Assembly: GCA_032716605.1 (NCBI GenBank)
Contig: CM064573.1
Coordinates: 6,400,739 to 6,464,738, forward strand
Direction of reading: 5' to 3'
Source of the DNA: Paralithodes platypus
Lineage: Eukaryota; Arthropoda; Malacostraca; Decapoda; Lithodidae
Length of the DNA stretch: 64,000 bases
Shown here: piece after piece, positions 48,130 through 61,405 of the stretch
How positions within the stretch are numbered: position 1 is the first letter of the stretch
Layout of the letters: the number at the start of each line of letters is the position of its first letter
Made by a program: the position numbers and the translations under genes
The notes under the pieces: model-generated
What the model saw: only the letters and a program-made list of their open reading frames with translations
Database searches by the model: none
What the model was told of the DNA's origin: nothing

Positions 48130-48580
48130 AAACAAAAGGCAAAACTACCTGTAATAAGTGTCCTATCCCCAAAAGTGATAGTGATAGAGAGCCAAATTTA
48201 AGATACATTAAAATACAATTATCTGGACACATGGAGCTTGAAGCAGTTTAGCCCTTGCACGCACATATGACGCAGAGGTTGCCAGATTAGCAATAAAAAA
48301 ATAGTTCTCGCACTCTTATAATTACCTCTCCAAAATTAGTTTTCTGCCCACAGCTAACTCAAAGACAACTGCATAGGTTGAAGTAACTAAATTAAAGGTT
48401 TCTAAATACCCCTGATGGTAACAAAGGCTTTAAAGTATCCCTAATAGGCTCAAAATCACGTCATATGTCGGAGAGGGTTAAGTCATAGGATGAGGGAAAG
48501 ACGGATTGAGAGAAAGAGAGTTCCAGAGCGGAGTAGTTGAGCAGGACTGGGAAAATCGGTTCACTCTTGGGTTAGAGAGT
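48130..48580 (-). mobile_element. LINE-B 3' end fragment, interrupted by a T2 MITE
   Basis: 48130-48247 and 48482-48580 together match the reverse complement of the LINE-B 3' end (as at 23046-23294). The T2 element sits between them at a TTAA in the LINE (the 23-kb copy reads GCAATTTAAGTCATAGG uninterrupted). Confidence 0.85.
48248..48481. mobile_element. T2 MITE in a LINE-B fragment
   Basis: A 226-bp body (48252-48477) between TTAG (a decayed TTAA) at 48248-48251 and TTAA at 48478-48481. The ends are inverted repeats with CCCTTGCACGCACATATGAC and CCCTCTCCGACATATGACGT outward sequences. It is the inverted equivalent of the copy at 61987-62221 and non-coding. The family resembles piggyBac-type MITEs. 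Confidence 0.85.
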
Positions 48581-49446
48581 TAGATCGACGTACTATTTAA
48601 GCTAATGAAATATACGCCAGTTAACTGAATACAACCAACATAATTTTAGCAAATATAACGGTTTGATACTAACGACAATAAAACTAAACTGTATATGTTC
48701 GTAAAACAAATCATGTGAAGGTCAAGAAGAGACTCAGAGTTGAGTTGAATTATAAAATCAATGACAAGTATCCAGCTCCGGCACGTTTGTGTACACGTGT
48801 GTATTTGGGAAGGTCGTGACCGTTCATGGGTGTGTATGATCTCTAGGCCAAACTGCACAATGGAATACTCTAAGACTATGCTGGCAAAGTATTACGGTCA
48901 ATTCGATCACAAGTAACTTCGCCCAACTAAACCAGAATCACTGTGTGGACGAAATAACTACAGTGTAGGGACAGTATTGGCTGAGTTAGTTATATAGTTT
49001 AGTGATGCAGCAGTGACTGTCTGGTATGTTAATTATATATGGTTTATAATTAGCTATCCAATAACACAGAAACACCAATATTCAAACTTGTCTTCACTTA
49101 AGGGGGGTGACCTGCTTTTGTTCTTTCCTTTTCTCTCTTACTCTGGCTTGTAGCCATTTGGTCTCATTCAGCCTACTGTTTTACGACGTTTATCCCCACC
49201 ACGTGTCAATTTCTTCCTGGCGAGCGATAGCAAGCCAGCATTGTATGGAGAATGGAGACATTTTTCTATCGAAATGCTGTCAAGATTATAAACAATATGC
49301 TGAAAAAATCGACACCTGGATGCGGATAAACGTCTGAAAAGAGTAGGCTGAATGGGGCCGAATGGATACAACCCAGAAAGAGAGAACACAAATAAAGAGG
49401 TGGGGCCCCTTAAGGATCCCAACAACGCATATCAATCAATCGTTTG
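48581..49446. other. Intergenic DNA
   Basis: Nothing recognised. Confidence 0.5.
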
Positions 49447-49602
49447 TTTATATACACAATACATAATTGTATTTATATACACAATACATAATTGTATTTA
49501 TATACACAATACATAATTGTATTTATATACACAATACATAATTGTATTTATATACACAATACATAATTGTATTTATATACACAATACATAATTGTATTTA
49601 TT
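49447..49602. repeat. 25-bp minisatellite, about 6 copies
   Basis: Near-perfect head-to-tail units TATATACACAATACATAATT then GTATT. Confidence 0.95.
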
Positions 49603-52523
<2,921 letters not shown>

Positions 52524-52530
52524 TCACACA

Positions 52531-52574
<44 letters not shown>
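52524..52574. repeat. (CA)n microsatellite
   Basis: CA run preceded by TC-rich sequence. Confidence 0.95.
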
Positions 52575-52577
<3 letters not shown>

Positions 52578-53574
52578 CAGGCTGGAGCACTGTAAGTCTT
52601 GTTTTGGTTTCCGAGTGCTCTAAAAAGACTTTTGACCTCGGGAACTAAAAGGTAAACATGTCAGTATTTTGACCGTTCAGCCCCAACACCACCATCACGT
52701 TGTCAGACCGGGAACACCAGGGTTTGTAGGCAACGTTTATATTAGATATTTGGGAGCTGGAATATATTTAATGAGTTATTGAGGTCAATATGGTATGATC
52801 AACTATATGCATGATGCTTGTTATACCCAACTACTGCTTACACGAAAAAGCCACCACTAACCCACCAAAGCCACCACTAACTCACCAAAGCCACCACTAA
52901 CTCACCAAAGCCACCACTAACCACTAATGTTCATGTGATATTTTGGAATTTGTAGCGAATACATTAAAGTTGATTTTACGTTATATCAAATTCAGTGTTG
53001 GTAAACGTTACCAGTGAGTTTTAAGCAAAATTTAAACTAAATTCTTCCCAAGGTTGAGGGTACGGGTAAGCCCGTTACTTAATATTATGTGCAGGAATCC
53101 AAAGAGAAAATTCATGGAGAACCTTGCAATTCCGTCAAGCAATTCTGTCCATTTGTTTTTCTCAAATATAGGCTAGGCGAGGGCCGGAGAAAGTCCAGTG
53201 ATAACTTGGAGTAATAGGAGTATTCATATTGGCGAGTTTATCTGTTACAGGTGAAACGACAGGTTAAAGGGCTGCAATGGAAAAACATCTGAAGGTCATA
53301 ATTATTGAGTTCCCGCCCGACATGAACAACAATTATTGTTATCCAACCAGGCCGCATATTTCACCGGCCACTATTTCATGGGAGAGGAACTGTTAGTTAG
53401 TCACAACCCAGGTGGTCTGCCTCGGTTTAGGTTAGGATATACTGTATATGTTGGTGTTAGGTAATGTTAGGTTGTATTATAAAATAATATACAGTAAGTT
53501 TTAACAGACTATATTAGGCTAAGGGTAGGTGAATAAAATAATGTTCCACAAGTTTAGGTAAACGTTAAGTGAAG

Positions 53575-53578
<4 letters not shown>
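52575..53578. other. Intergenic DNA with a 20-bp tandem repeat
   Basis: 52849-52925 holds four units of GCCACCACTAACTCACCAAA. The rest has no recognised feature. Confidence 0.7.

Positions 53579-53634
<56 letters not shown>
53579..53634. repeat. (TA)n microsatellite
   Basis: About 27 TA units. Confidence 0.95.
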
Positions 53635-53637
<3 letters not shown>

Positions 53638-53676
53638 ATATATAAAAGGTTGAGCTATAATCTTTTTGATTTAAGG

Positions 53677-53790
53677 TTAACCTTTTCAGTACCAGTGCCG
53701 TCCTTTTAACTTTACTCAGAGCACTATTATACGATGTTATTCAGTTTAAAAAGGGCCTCCAACAGGTGCCATAACAGATAAATAACACTG
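53677..53790. mobile_element. T1 MITE, one end only
   Basis: TTAA (53677-53680) followed by CCTTTTCAGTACCAGTGCCG and collinear T1 sequence (ATACGATGTTATTCAGTTTA, GGGCCTCCAACAG). The second half is absent, so the copy is truncated. Confidence 0.65.
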
Positions 53791-53882
53791 CGTTAAATAC
53801 CTGAATGTAACTAAATGTGAGATGCATTGAGCCGCATGAGAGCAGAGGAAGGAAGAGGAAGCAAAACGAGTGGAATATAAAA

Positions 53883-53885
<3 letters not shown>

Positions 53886-53932
<47 letters not shown>

Positions 53933-54038
53933 GTGTGTGTGTATCTTCCACTGTTGACCTTCTCAGCTGTCTGTCCCTCACTTCCTGATGTCTGTCCTGT
54001 TTGTCTCCCAGTCAACCAACTTCATCCCACTAACTAGT

Positions 54039-54091
<53 letters not shown>
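53886..54091. repeat. Two (GT)n microsatellites flanking ~95 bp
   Basis: GT runs at 53886-53942 and 54041-54091, separated by unique sequence. Confidence 0.9.
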
Positions 54092-54093
<2 letters not shown>

Positions 54094-54564
54094 GACCATC
54101 ATGTTTGGGGGACAAATCGGATTATGGGTCACAGCTTGTTGGATTACAATTTGTTTTCGAGTTTTCTATGCAGTCCCTTGATATATACCGTATGTGTTAT
54201 ATATATGTATTTGTGATATGATAACAATGACTACATAGCAATATTGTTGTGTAATACAACATTCATTGTTCATCGCTATCATAATGGGTATAAGCAAAGC
54301 GCTTCTAGCTATTTTAGTATATAATAATTCCAAACCACATTTGGCGCACTACCCAAACTGGTGGCGTGATCATAGTGAGATGAAGGTGGTGATGAGGTCT
54401 GAGGAGTCAGAGGAGGACTGTCACTTTAATGTTGTGAGTGACGTTAACACTTTAAACTGGTGACAGTCGGGAGTGGTTGTGGAGGAGGAGGGAAGAAGGA
54501 GGAATGGGAGTAAGAATGGAAGTAAGTTTGGGAATGAATGAAACCAAGATGGAATGAGAATACA
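54092..54564. other. Intergenic DNA
   Basis: Nothing recognised; a short frame at 54266-54463 has no recognisable motif. Confidence 0.5.
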
Positions 54565-54879
54565 AACAATTGGCAAAGGACAATTTTGAAAGAAAGGCAT
54601 GTAATGTCCTCTTTCCTCCAGTTTCTCTGTATCTAACCTTCCTTATAAACTACCTTACATTGTATATCGTTATTCCCTTTAGGCTACATTTAATTTGCAT
54701 TCCATATATAGTTCAACCTCTCCCCATCTACCTCCCTTCCTGTAGCCCCAAATGTTCACCTGTATACCTAATTATCTGCCTAGCACCTTACCTCCAGTCC
54801 TCACCTGTCATCCTTCTACCTTCCATCTTCCCTTCTCACTTTTATCCTAAAAACAACCTTGTAACTCCTCATAGCCTAA

Positions 54880-55175
54880 ACCTAAATAAAAACATGTTAC
54901 GTTATCTTGAATAAACACAAACTTATCATAGCACTAATAGGACTATAAACCTAAATAAAAACATGTTACGTTATCTTGAATAAACACAAACTTATCATAG
55001 CAATAATAGGACTATATAACAGAGTGTAGGTCATTAATAACAGAGTGTAGGTCATTAATAAACACAAACTTATCATAGCAATAATAGGACTATATAACAG
55101 AGTGTAGGTCATTAATAAACACAAACTTATCATAGCAATACTAAGACTATATAACAGAGTGTAGGTCATTAATAT
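54880..55175. repeat. Tandem expansion within the inverted repeat (57-77 bp units)
   Basis: CACAAACTTATCATAGCAAT-type units start near 54916, 54985, 55062 and 55119, each followed by AGGACTATATAACAGAGTGT. The left arm has one equivalent unit near 3670-3715. Confidence 0.8.
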
Positions 55176-55794
55176 ACAGTAACAACATAACCAACGTGAT
55201 GGTACACACAGTGGTATTGGTTGTTGGGTAAATGTGGTCCATGGTGAATTATTAACCTGATGCGGGATAACTCGGACACCATAACACTGAACTATGGTGG
55301 CATAGATTCATGTACAGGCACATTTTGATGTAGGTCAACAGAGATCCATACGAGGTCAATGGTAGACACAATATTAAAAGCAAGTTTACACAAATATGTA
55401 CTTTACTAATTAAGAATCCCGTTTCACAAATAGGCTAGACATTTTAAGAAACGTATGTTTAAATAGCAATAATAGCAATTACCCTTAGCAATGAACAAAT
55501 ATGAATGAGTCCTTACTATGCTACTTGAATATGCTGTATCCAGTAGTGAATTATTCAGCCCTTCCGTTTAGCTATATTTGTTTCCAATCATAATACACAC
55601 CAATATATTAATATTATAGTGTTTATATGGTTGTCAAAATATTCAACATATAACCTATACAATCATATACCATTTTCCTACAGCCCTCCCGTGAAATCAC
55701 TTCCACATTAATGATCTCACCAACATAAAAACATTCTTCTACATATTTACACTGTCGGCTATTATATTTGCACACTATACCTACACTCTTACGA

Positions 55795-55815
55795 CACACA
55801 CACACACACACACAC

Positions 55816-55846
<31 letters not shown>

Positions 55847-55857
55847 CACACACACAC
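55795..55857. repeat. (CA)n and (CAGA)n compound microsatellite
   Basis: CA run, then about seven CAGA units, then CA. It lies inside the right inverted-repeat arm where the left arm has a short GTGTGT run. Confidence 0.9.
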
Positions 55858-56047
55858 TTAAAAGGAGAATGTTTCGTGACTACCTGAAAACCTCACACGC
55901 AGAAAAGCCATGGACGATTGTTGTCGTCTGTTGTTGTTTTTGAAAGACCATTGGTGAGCGAGAAAACAATAACAACACAAATAACACACCTTGATTATAC
56001 AGTATATACCTCTGTCATGATTACTGATGTATCATTGGTATGTCCTC

Positions 56048-56051
<4 letters not shown>

Positions 56052-56082
<31 letters not shown>
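56052..56082. repeat. (CA)n microsatellite before SINE-2
   Basis: CA run immediately 5' of the tRNA-like head. Confidence 0.9.
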
Positions 56083-56084
<2 letters not shown>

Positions 56085-56510
56085 CCCGTAGCCGAGTGGT
56101 AGAGCTCTCGTCTCACACACGAGGGGCCGGGGGTTCAATCCCCGGCCGGGCGGAGACAAATTGGGCTTGTCTCCTTTCATGTGTTAGCCTCAGTTCACCT
56201 AGCTGTAAATAGGTACCTGGAATAAGTGGACGACGTTGTGACGTCCCATCTGGGGTTGGCAAAAATGGTACAAGGCGAGATGGGTATCATATGGTTCACC
56301 TAAGCCTTCGGGCGAGACGGTACCGTCTATAGTGAGAATGGTACCATACAGATCCACCCTAAGCCTTCGTTTCCGATGTCACCAATTGGCTAAAAATACA
56401 GACTACACACACATCCACAGCCATTGCAACGATACATATAACACCTACACATATAGGAGGCGGGAAATAACGAGCATGCTCACTCCCGCAATACAACTAG
56501 AGTAAGTACA
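56083..56510 (+). mobile_element. SINE-2, tRNA-Val-like head with full body
   Basis: The head (56083-56157) folds like a tRNA: A box TAGCCGAGTGGT, anticodon arm CTCGT-CTCACAC-ACGAG giving anticodon CAC (Val), T arm GCCGGGGGTTCAATCCCCGG with a good B box, and CCGGGC near the 3' side of the acceptor. The 5' acceptor strand (GCCCGTA) pairs only partly. The body follows with CCCATCTGGGGTTGGCAAAA and GCCTTCGGGCGAGACGGTAC, found again at 33453-33740. The continuous body and the second copy argue for a SINE, not a functional tRNA gene. The 3' border, in ACTAGAGTAAGTAC repeats, is approximate. Confidence 0.8.
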
Positions 56511-56518
56511 ACTAGAGT

Positions 56519-56564
<46 letters not shown>

Positions 56565-56670
56565 TTCAAAGCACGGTATGACAAACATATCTTAGGAGGC
56601 GGGAATTAACGAGCATGCTCACTCCCGCAAATACAACTAGTGTAAGTACAACTAGTGTAAGTACACAGTT
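56455..56670. repeat. Local duplication around a (CA)n tract
   Basis: AGGAGGCGGGAAATAACGAG at about 56455 recurs as AGGAGGCGGGAATTAACGAG at about 56593. Each is followed by GCATGCTCACTCCCGCAA and paired CAACTAG-GTAAGTA units. A (CA)n run at 56524-56562 lies between. Confidence 0.8.
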
Positions 56671-57089
56671 TATAATAATATGATCCCAGGCTGAAGAAAC
56701 ATTCCACAGTTTGGTGATAACAGTGTTCAGAGAGCCATGGTAAGCTACACTGATCTATCCACCAAGGAACTACTAATTAGATTATCGGGAACACTTTGGG
56801 CGCGTTACTTGGCCCTGTCGGCATGTGTGTCCCACACGGGTTATGCTGGGGTCACACATTCCCGTATATCACTCCCGACTGCTCCCGTCAGGCGTAATCG
56901 CCAATTTTGTGTTCTGACGGGCGTAGTCCGGCCGTGTACGCCCGTATAGAGCACGACTATTGCACTTCCCGACAGACGTACCGTGACGGGGCCAGTGTTA
57001 CGTCAGACGTAATGTAGTCATATGGAACTACGTACGTGCTTGCGACTTGCGTAAGCATGTTCCCGTTAGTCCGCCTGGGCTGCCCGATT
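56671..57089. other. CpG-rich unassigned segment
   Basis: 56830-57085 is unusually rich in CG dinucleotides for this window (CCCGTATATCACTCCCGACT, ACGGGCGTAGTCCGGCCGTG). No gene. It could be a diverged DNA transposon or a local compositional island. Confidence 0.4.
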
Positions 57090-57712
57090 TCCGATTTGTA
57101 GTGTCCACCATGTTGTGTACCATGTGTTGTAAACCATTGTGTAGTATCCACCTTGTTGTGTACCATGTAAACCATTGTGTAGTATCCACCATGTTGTGCA
57201 CCATGTAAACCATTGTGTAGTATCCACCATGTTGTGCACCATGTGTTGTAAACCATTGTGTAGTATCCGCCATGTTGTGTACCATGTGTTGTAAACCATT
57301 GTGTAGTATCCATCATGTTGTGCACCATGTGTTGTAAACCATTTTGTAGTATCCACCATGGTGTGTACCATGTAAACCATTGTGTAGTATCCACCATGTT
57401 GTGCACCATGTGGTGTAAACCATTGTGTAGTATCCGCCATGTTGTGTACCATGTAAACCATTGTGCAGTATCCGCCATGTTGTGTACCATGTAAACCATT
57501 GTGTAGTATCCGCCATGTTGTGTACCATGTGTTGTAAACCATTGTGTAGTATCCACCATGTTGTGCACCATGTGTTGTAAACCATTGTGTAGTATCCGCC
57601 ATGTTGTGTACCATGTAAACCATTGTGTAGTATCCGCCATGTTGTGTACCATGTAAACCATTGTGTAGTATCCGCCATGTTGTGTACCATGTGTTGTAAA
57701 CCATTGTGTAAC
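57090..57712. repeat. Minisatellite with mixed 38- and 43-bp units
   Basis: About 15 units built from ACCATGTAAACCATTGTGTA, GTATCCRCCATGTTGTG and an optional TGTTG. Neither unit length is a multiple of three and no unit contains a minus-strand stop, so all three minus frames stay open and give 125-234-residue repeat proteins that are artefacts. Confidence 0.95.
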
Positions 57713-57904
57713 TAACTGTTAAACAGTAGCCCATGGTAATGCACTATATGAACATTAGTTATCTGATTCAGTAAAAAGAGTCCAAGGATGAGAACAGTAG
57801 CATATGTCTTACAAGAGATCAGTTAATTCACCCAATATACAGTATATTCCCCTCCCCCGACCCTGATGATGTCCTCCAGCTCTCAAATGTTGGTTCATCT
57901 AGAC

Positions 57905-58670
57905 AAAAAGTACCTAGCGTTCGTAATAAGGCAAACAGGATTCTCGGGTTCATCTCTAGGAGTGTGAGTAACAGAACTGCTGATGTTATCTTAAAACTTT
58001 ACTTGTCATTAGTGAGACCCCATATGGATTATGCTGTCCAATTTTGGTGTCCTTATTACAGAATGGACATAGATTCATTGGAGAGAGTACAGCGTAGAAT
58101 GACAAAAATGATCCATAATATTAGAAATCTTTCGTATGAAGAAAGGTTGAAGAAATTAGGTTTACATTCGTTAGAGAGACGCAGAGTTAGAGGGGATATG
58201 ATAGAGGTGTTCAAGTGGGTTAGTGGGATTAACAAAGGGGACATGACAAATGTACTAAAGCTCAGTGATAGCGAAAGAACTCGTACCAATGGTTTCAAAT
58301 TAGATAAATTTCGTTTCAGAAAAGATATAGGCAAATATTGGTTGGTAACAGAGTTGTAGATGGGTGGAATGGACTACCAAGTGCTATAGTGGGATCTAAA
58401 ACTGTAGGGAGCTTTAAGATAAAATTGGATAAGCATATGGACGAGAAGGGTTGGGTGTGAAGGGGGATCAGCCGGGTTGGGCCAATCAGCGCTCTGCAGA
58501 CCCCCATAATCCTGCGTTAATCTCTAACCGTTTTGGTACGATGATCCTCAGGGTATTAGAGTGTGAAGCCTATAATTGGGCTTTGTAATTGAATTGGGGT
58601 TGTGTGGGACAGGGATCTGCCTTGCTTAGGCCAATCGGCTTTCTGCAGACTCCCATTTTCTTATGTTATG
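57905..58670 (+). mobile_element. CR1-A family, 5'-truncated copy with 3' UTR
   Basis: Nearly identical to CR1-A from CGTAATAAGGCAAACAGGAT on. It reads NKANRILGFISRSVSNRTAD, RPHMDYAVQFWCPYY and ERLKKLGLHSLERRRVRGDM. A 1-nt deletion near 58340 (TATTGGTTGGTAAC) shifts the frame before WNGLPSAIVGSKTVGSF and a stop near 58460. It supplies the 3' UTR missing from the 24-30 kb copy, ending in TTATGTTATGTTCTTAT-type repeats. Confidence 0.85.
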
Positions 58671-58721
58671 TTCTTATACCATCAATATAATACGTGTACA
58701 CTGTCTACCATCACCACCATA

Positions 58722-59400
58722 CTACTCTGCCACTATAACCATCCTACCAACACAATAACTGTAATCACCACTATAACCATCCTACCAACACAATAACTGT
58801 AATCACCACTATAACCATCCTACCAACACAATAACTGTAATCACCACTATAACCATCCTACCAACACAATAACTGTAATCACCACTATAACCATCCTACC
58901 AACACAATAACTGTAATCACCACTATAACCATCCTACCAACACAATAACTGTAATCACCACTATAACCATCCTACCAACACAATAACTGTAATCACCACT
59001 ATAACCATCCTACCAACACAATAACTGTAATCACCACTATAACCATCCTACCAACACAATAACTGTAATCACCACTATACTGTAACCATCCTACCAACAC
59101 AATAACTGTAATCACCACTATACTGTAACCATCCTACCAACACAATAACTGTAATCACCACTGTAACCATCCTACCAACGCAATAACTGTAATCACCACT
59201 ATACTGTAACCATCCTACCAACACAATAACTGTAATCACCACTATACTGTAACCATCCTACCAACACAATAACTGTAATCACCACTGTAACCATCCTACC
59301 AACACAATAACTGTAATCACCACTGTAACCATCCTACCAACACAATAACTGTAATCACCACTATAACAATCCTACCAACACAATAACTGTAATCATCACC
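58722..59400. repeat. 38-bp minisatellite, about 17 copies
   Basis: Near-identical units CCATCCTACCAACACAATAA, CTGTAATCACCACTATAA. Some units gain TACTG (43 bp). Confidence 0.95.
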
Positions 59401-59605
59401 ACCATACTACTACTACAATACTGTATACTCACACCACAACCACCACTGTCATCACACTCATACTACCAACATCCCTGTTATCTTCATCACACAGATCAGT
59501 CACCAGTTTGGTCCTACATTTTGTTCGCCACCGCACTGTTATTAAAACTGATACCTCCACGTTTAAACTTTAACATACCATCAATAATGTGACAAGGTGT
59601 ACACT

Positions 59606-59785
59606 TAGGAATATGACAATATTATATTATCCTTTATCAACGAGCGATGGGCAGACTTAATGATAATCTCCTATAAAACATGACGATGAATAGTACACTC
59701 AGGAATATGACATTATTCAATTATCCTTTATCAACGAGCGATGGGCAGACTTAATGATAATCTCCTATAAAACATGACGATTTTT
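59606..59785. repeat. 94-bp tandem duplication
   Basis: Two copies of AGGAATATGACA, ATCCTTTATCAACGAGCGAT and GGGCAGACTTAATGATAATC, 94 bp apart. Flanking sequence 59401-59605 and 59786-59996 shows nothing else. Confidence 0.85.
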
Positions 59786-59996
59786 CGTTCCAAAAAAACA
59801 AAATAAATATATAAATTTAAAAGAGAGGAAAACTAAATTATCTTCTATTTTACAGGTGTAATTGGCAGCCGTCAGTCATGCTAATTTTCCAATATAAGTA
59901 CTAGCTTTTTCAATCATTTTTAAAATATAGCTTTGATGCATTCAATTAGGAGTTTGAGAAATTCCACAAGTGCATTCCAACCGATTATAACAGGGG

Positions 59997-60244
59997 AAAT
60001 ATGTAAGAGGTATGATGTTAGGAATGATGAGTGCCTCCAATATGTAAGAGGTATGATGTTAGGAATGATGAGTGCCTCCAATATGTAAGAGGTATGATGT
60101 TAGGAATGATGAGTGCCTCCAATATGTAAGAGGTATGATGTTAGGAATGATGAGTGCCTCCAATATGTAAGAGGTATGATGTTAGGAATGATGAGTGCCT
60201 CCAATATGTAAGAGGTATGATGTTAGGAATAATGAGTGCCTCCA
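59997..60244. repeat. 41-bp minisatellite, 6 copies
   Basis: Near-perfect units ATATGTAAGAGGTATGATGT, TAGGAATGATGAGTGCCTCCA. Confidence 0.95.
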
Positions 60245-60458
60245 ATTCGGTATATGCATGCCCTTCTCATTAGTGTATTATACAGTACTTATCTATACTA
60301 TAATATTTTGGGGCATTAAGTTGTATCATATTTGATATACATGATTTCATTAGTTTCATTAGGAGGTGTTTAGTGTTGGGAGTGATATTAATAAATCAGA
60401 TCATATCTAGGGGGTAAAAGGTTATCTCTCTTCTGATGTTCCTGGGAATAACATACAA

Positions 60459-60945
60459 GGGGAGGTGTGGTGGAGTGGTCATGCCACTGGATTGGTAATC
60501 CAATGAACCCGGGTTCAAATCCCGATATGTCAATGGGAAGATATTATTGGGATTGAATTTGTGTTGTACCTAGTATCAGTGCATTACCACAAAGCCCACC
60601 GAAATGCCAAACAAAATAAACTCATTGTTCCCTGATTAAATAACACTGTATGAATATTCCCATATTCAAAATATGTTATAGGGGGACAATGCCTAGTGAG
60701 TTCACTGCTCAATAAGTGGCGTTCTGAGAGTGAAGGTCTGAGTCTGGAGGGTGAGACGGTGAAGCACTTGAGCGAAGCAACCAGCCGCTTTAGAGATGGA
60801 GCTGCTTCGAGCCATGATGGATGCTTCGCATGTCTCACTCCCCAGACTGGAACAAGACCTCACGGGCTTCACCGTGTTGAGCGGTGGATGTACAGGCTCT
60901 CAGCCTATGCCCGAGAGGGAGTAGTTGGAATATAGAAAAAAAAAA
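60459..60945 (+). mobile_element. SINE-1, full-length copy
   Basis: Head GGGGAGGTGTGGTGGAGTGG contains an A box (TGGTGGAGTGGT), and CGGGTTCAAATCCCG a B box, so it is tRNA-derived and carries its own polymerase III promoter. The body includes TCAGTGCATTACCACAAAGC and CCTGATTAAATAACACTGTA. The 3' domain ends CTCTCAGCCTATGCCCGAGA, TTGGAATATA, then A10 and (TA)n. Two other copies (5506-5791 and 25581-26170) are in the window. Without a reverse transcriptase it would rely on a LINE partner I cannot identify. Confidence 0.9.
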
Positions 60946-61208
60946 TATATATATATATATATTATACATTTGAATTTGATATAGTAAATTTAATAGGATA
61001 AATAATAGAAGATTAATCTTTATCAAACTCAGGTTTGATACCAATTCCCAAATGTAGTACAATGTGTTCATAATCCTACTGGAGAGGAGTGACGGAGTTA
61101 GGAGCAAAAATGAGAGTTGTTATACATAGTTTACAATATCTTATTGTTCGTGTCTTTATTTTCTTCTCAATACGGGCCCCTTAAAAAACTATAATAATTT
61201 AACATTTA
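60946..61208. other. AT-rich intergenic DNA
   Basis: Nothing recognised beyond the SINE-1 tail. Confidence 0.5.
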
Positions 61209-61405
61209 TTAACCCATTGGCTGCGGGTATGTTTGGGCTATTTAGGGCATATTCAGGAACTCCTGAATGATAAATCAAGCATCTGCATTAAATTAAGTGT
61301 ATTCTGCCGAAAACTAGACGAAAATAGCTTCAAAATGACACCAGAACGGGCCCCGTACGTGGTCTGGGTCACCCGCAGTGGTGCCAGTGAAACACGGGAA
61401 ACCCG
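61209..61405. mobile_element. T3-type TTAA element, partial
   Basis: TTAA (61209-61212) followed by CCCATTGGCTGCGGGT. An inverted ACCCGCAGTGG near 61370 suggests part of the opposite end. It directly borders the truncated CR1-C reverse transcriptase at 61406, so it or a deletion at its edge removed the LINE 3' end. No second TTAA is visible. Confidence 0.5.

Larger units (their letters stand above)
54565..55955 (-). repeat. Right arm of the long-distance inverted repeat
   Basis: The reverse complement of the left arm at 2905-4015, with the same landmarks in the opposite order. It is about 280 bp longer mainly because of a local tandem expansion at 54880-55175. A frame at 54570-54914 is not conserved in the left arm and is not a gene. 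Confidence 0.8.

Noticed and set aside
56083..56157. Functional tRNA-Val gene
   Set aside because: The acceptor stem pairs poorly, and the sequence continues into a SINE body that recurs at 33.4 kb.
57066..57734. 222-234-residue repeat proteins on the minus strand
   Set aside because: All three frames are open because the minisatellite unit lacks stops; neither unit length is a multiple of three.
58722..59400. 38-bp repeats resembling a CRISPR array
   Set aside because: Same reasoning: no variable spacers between units.
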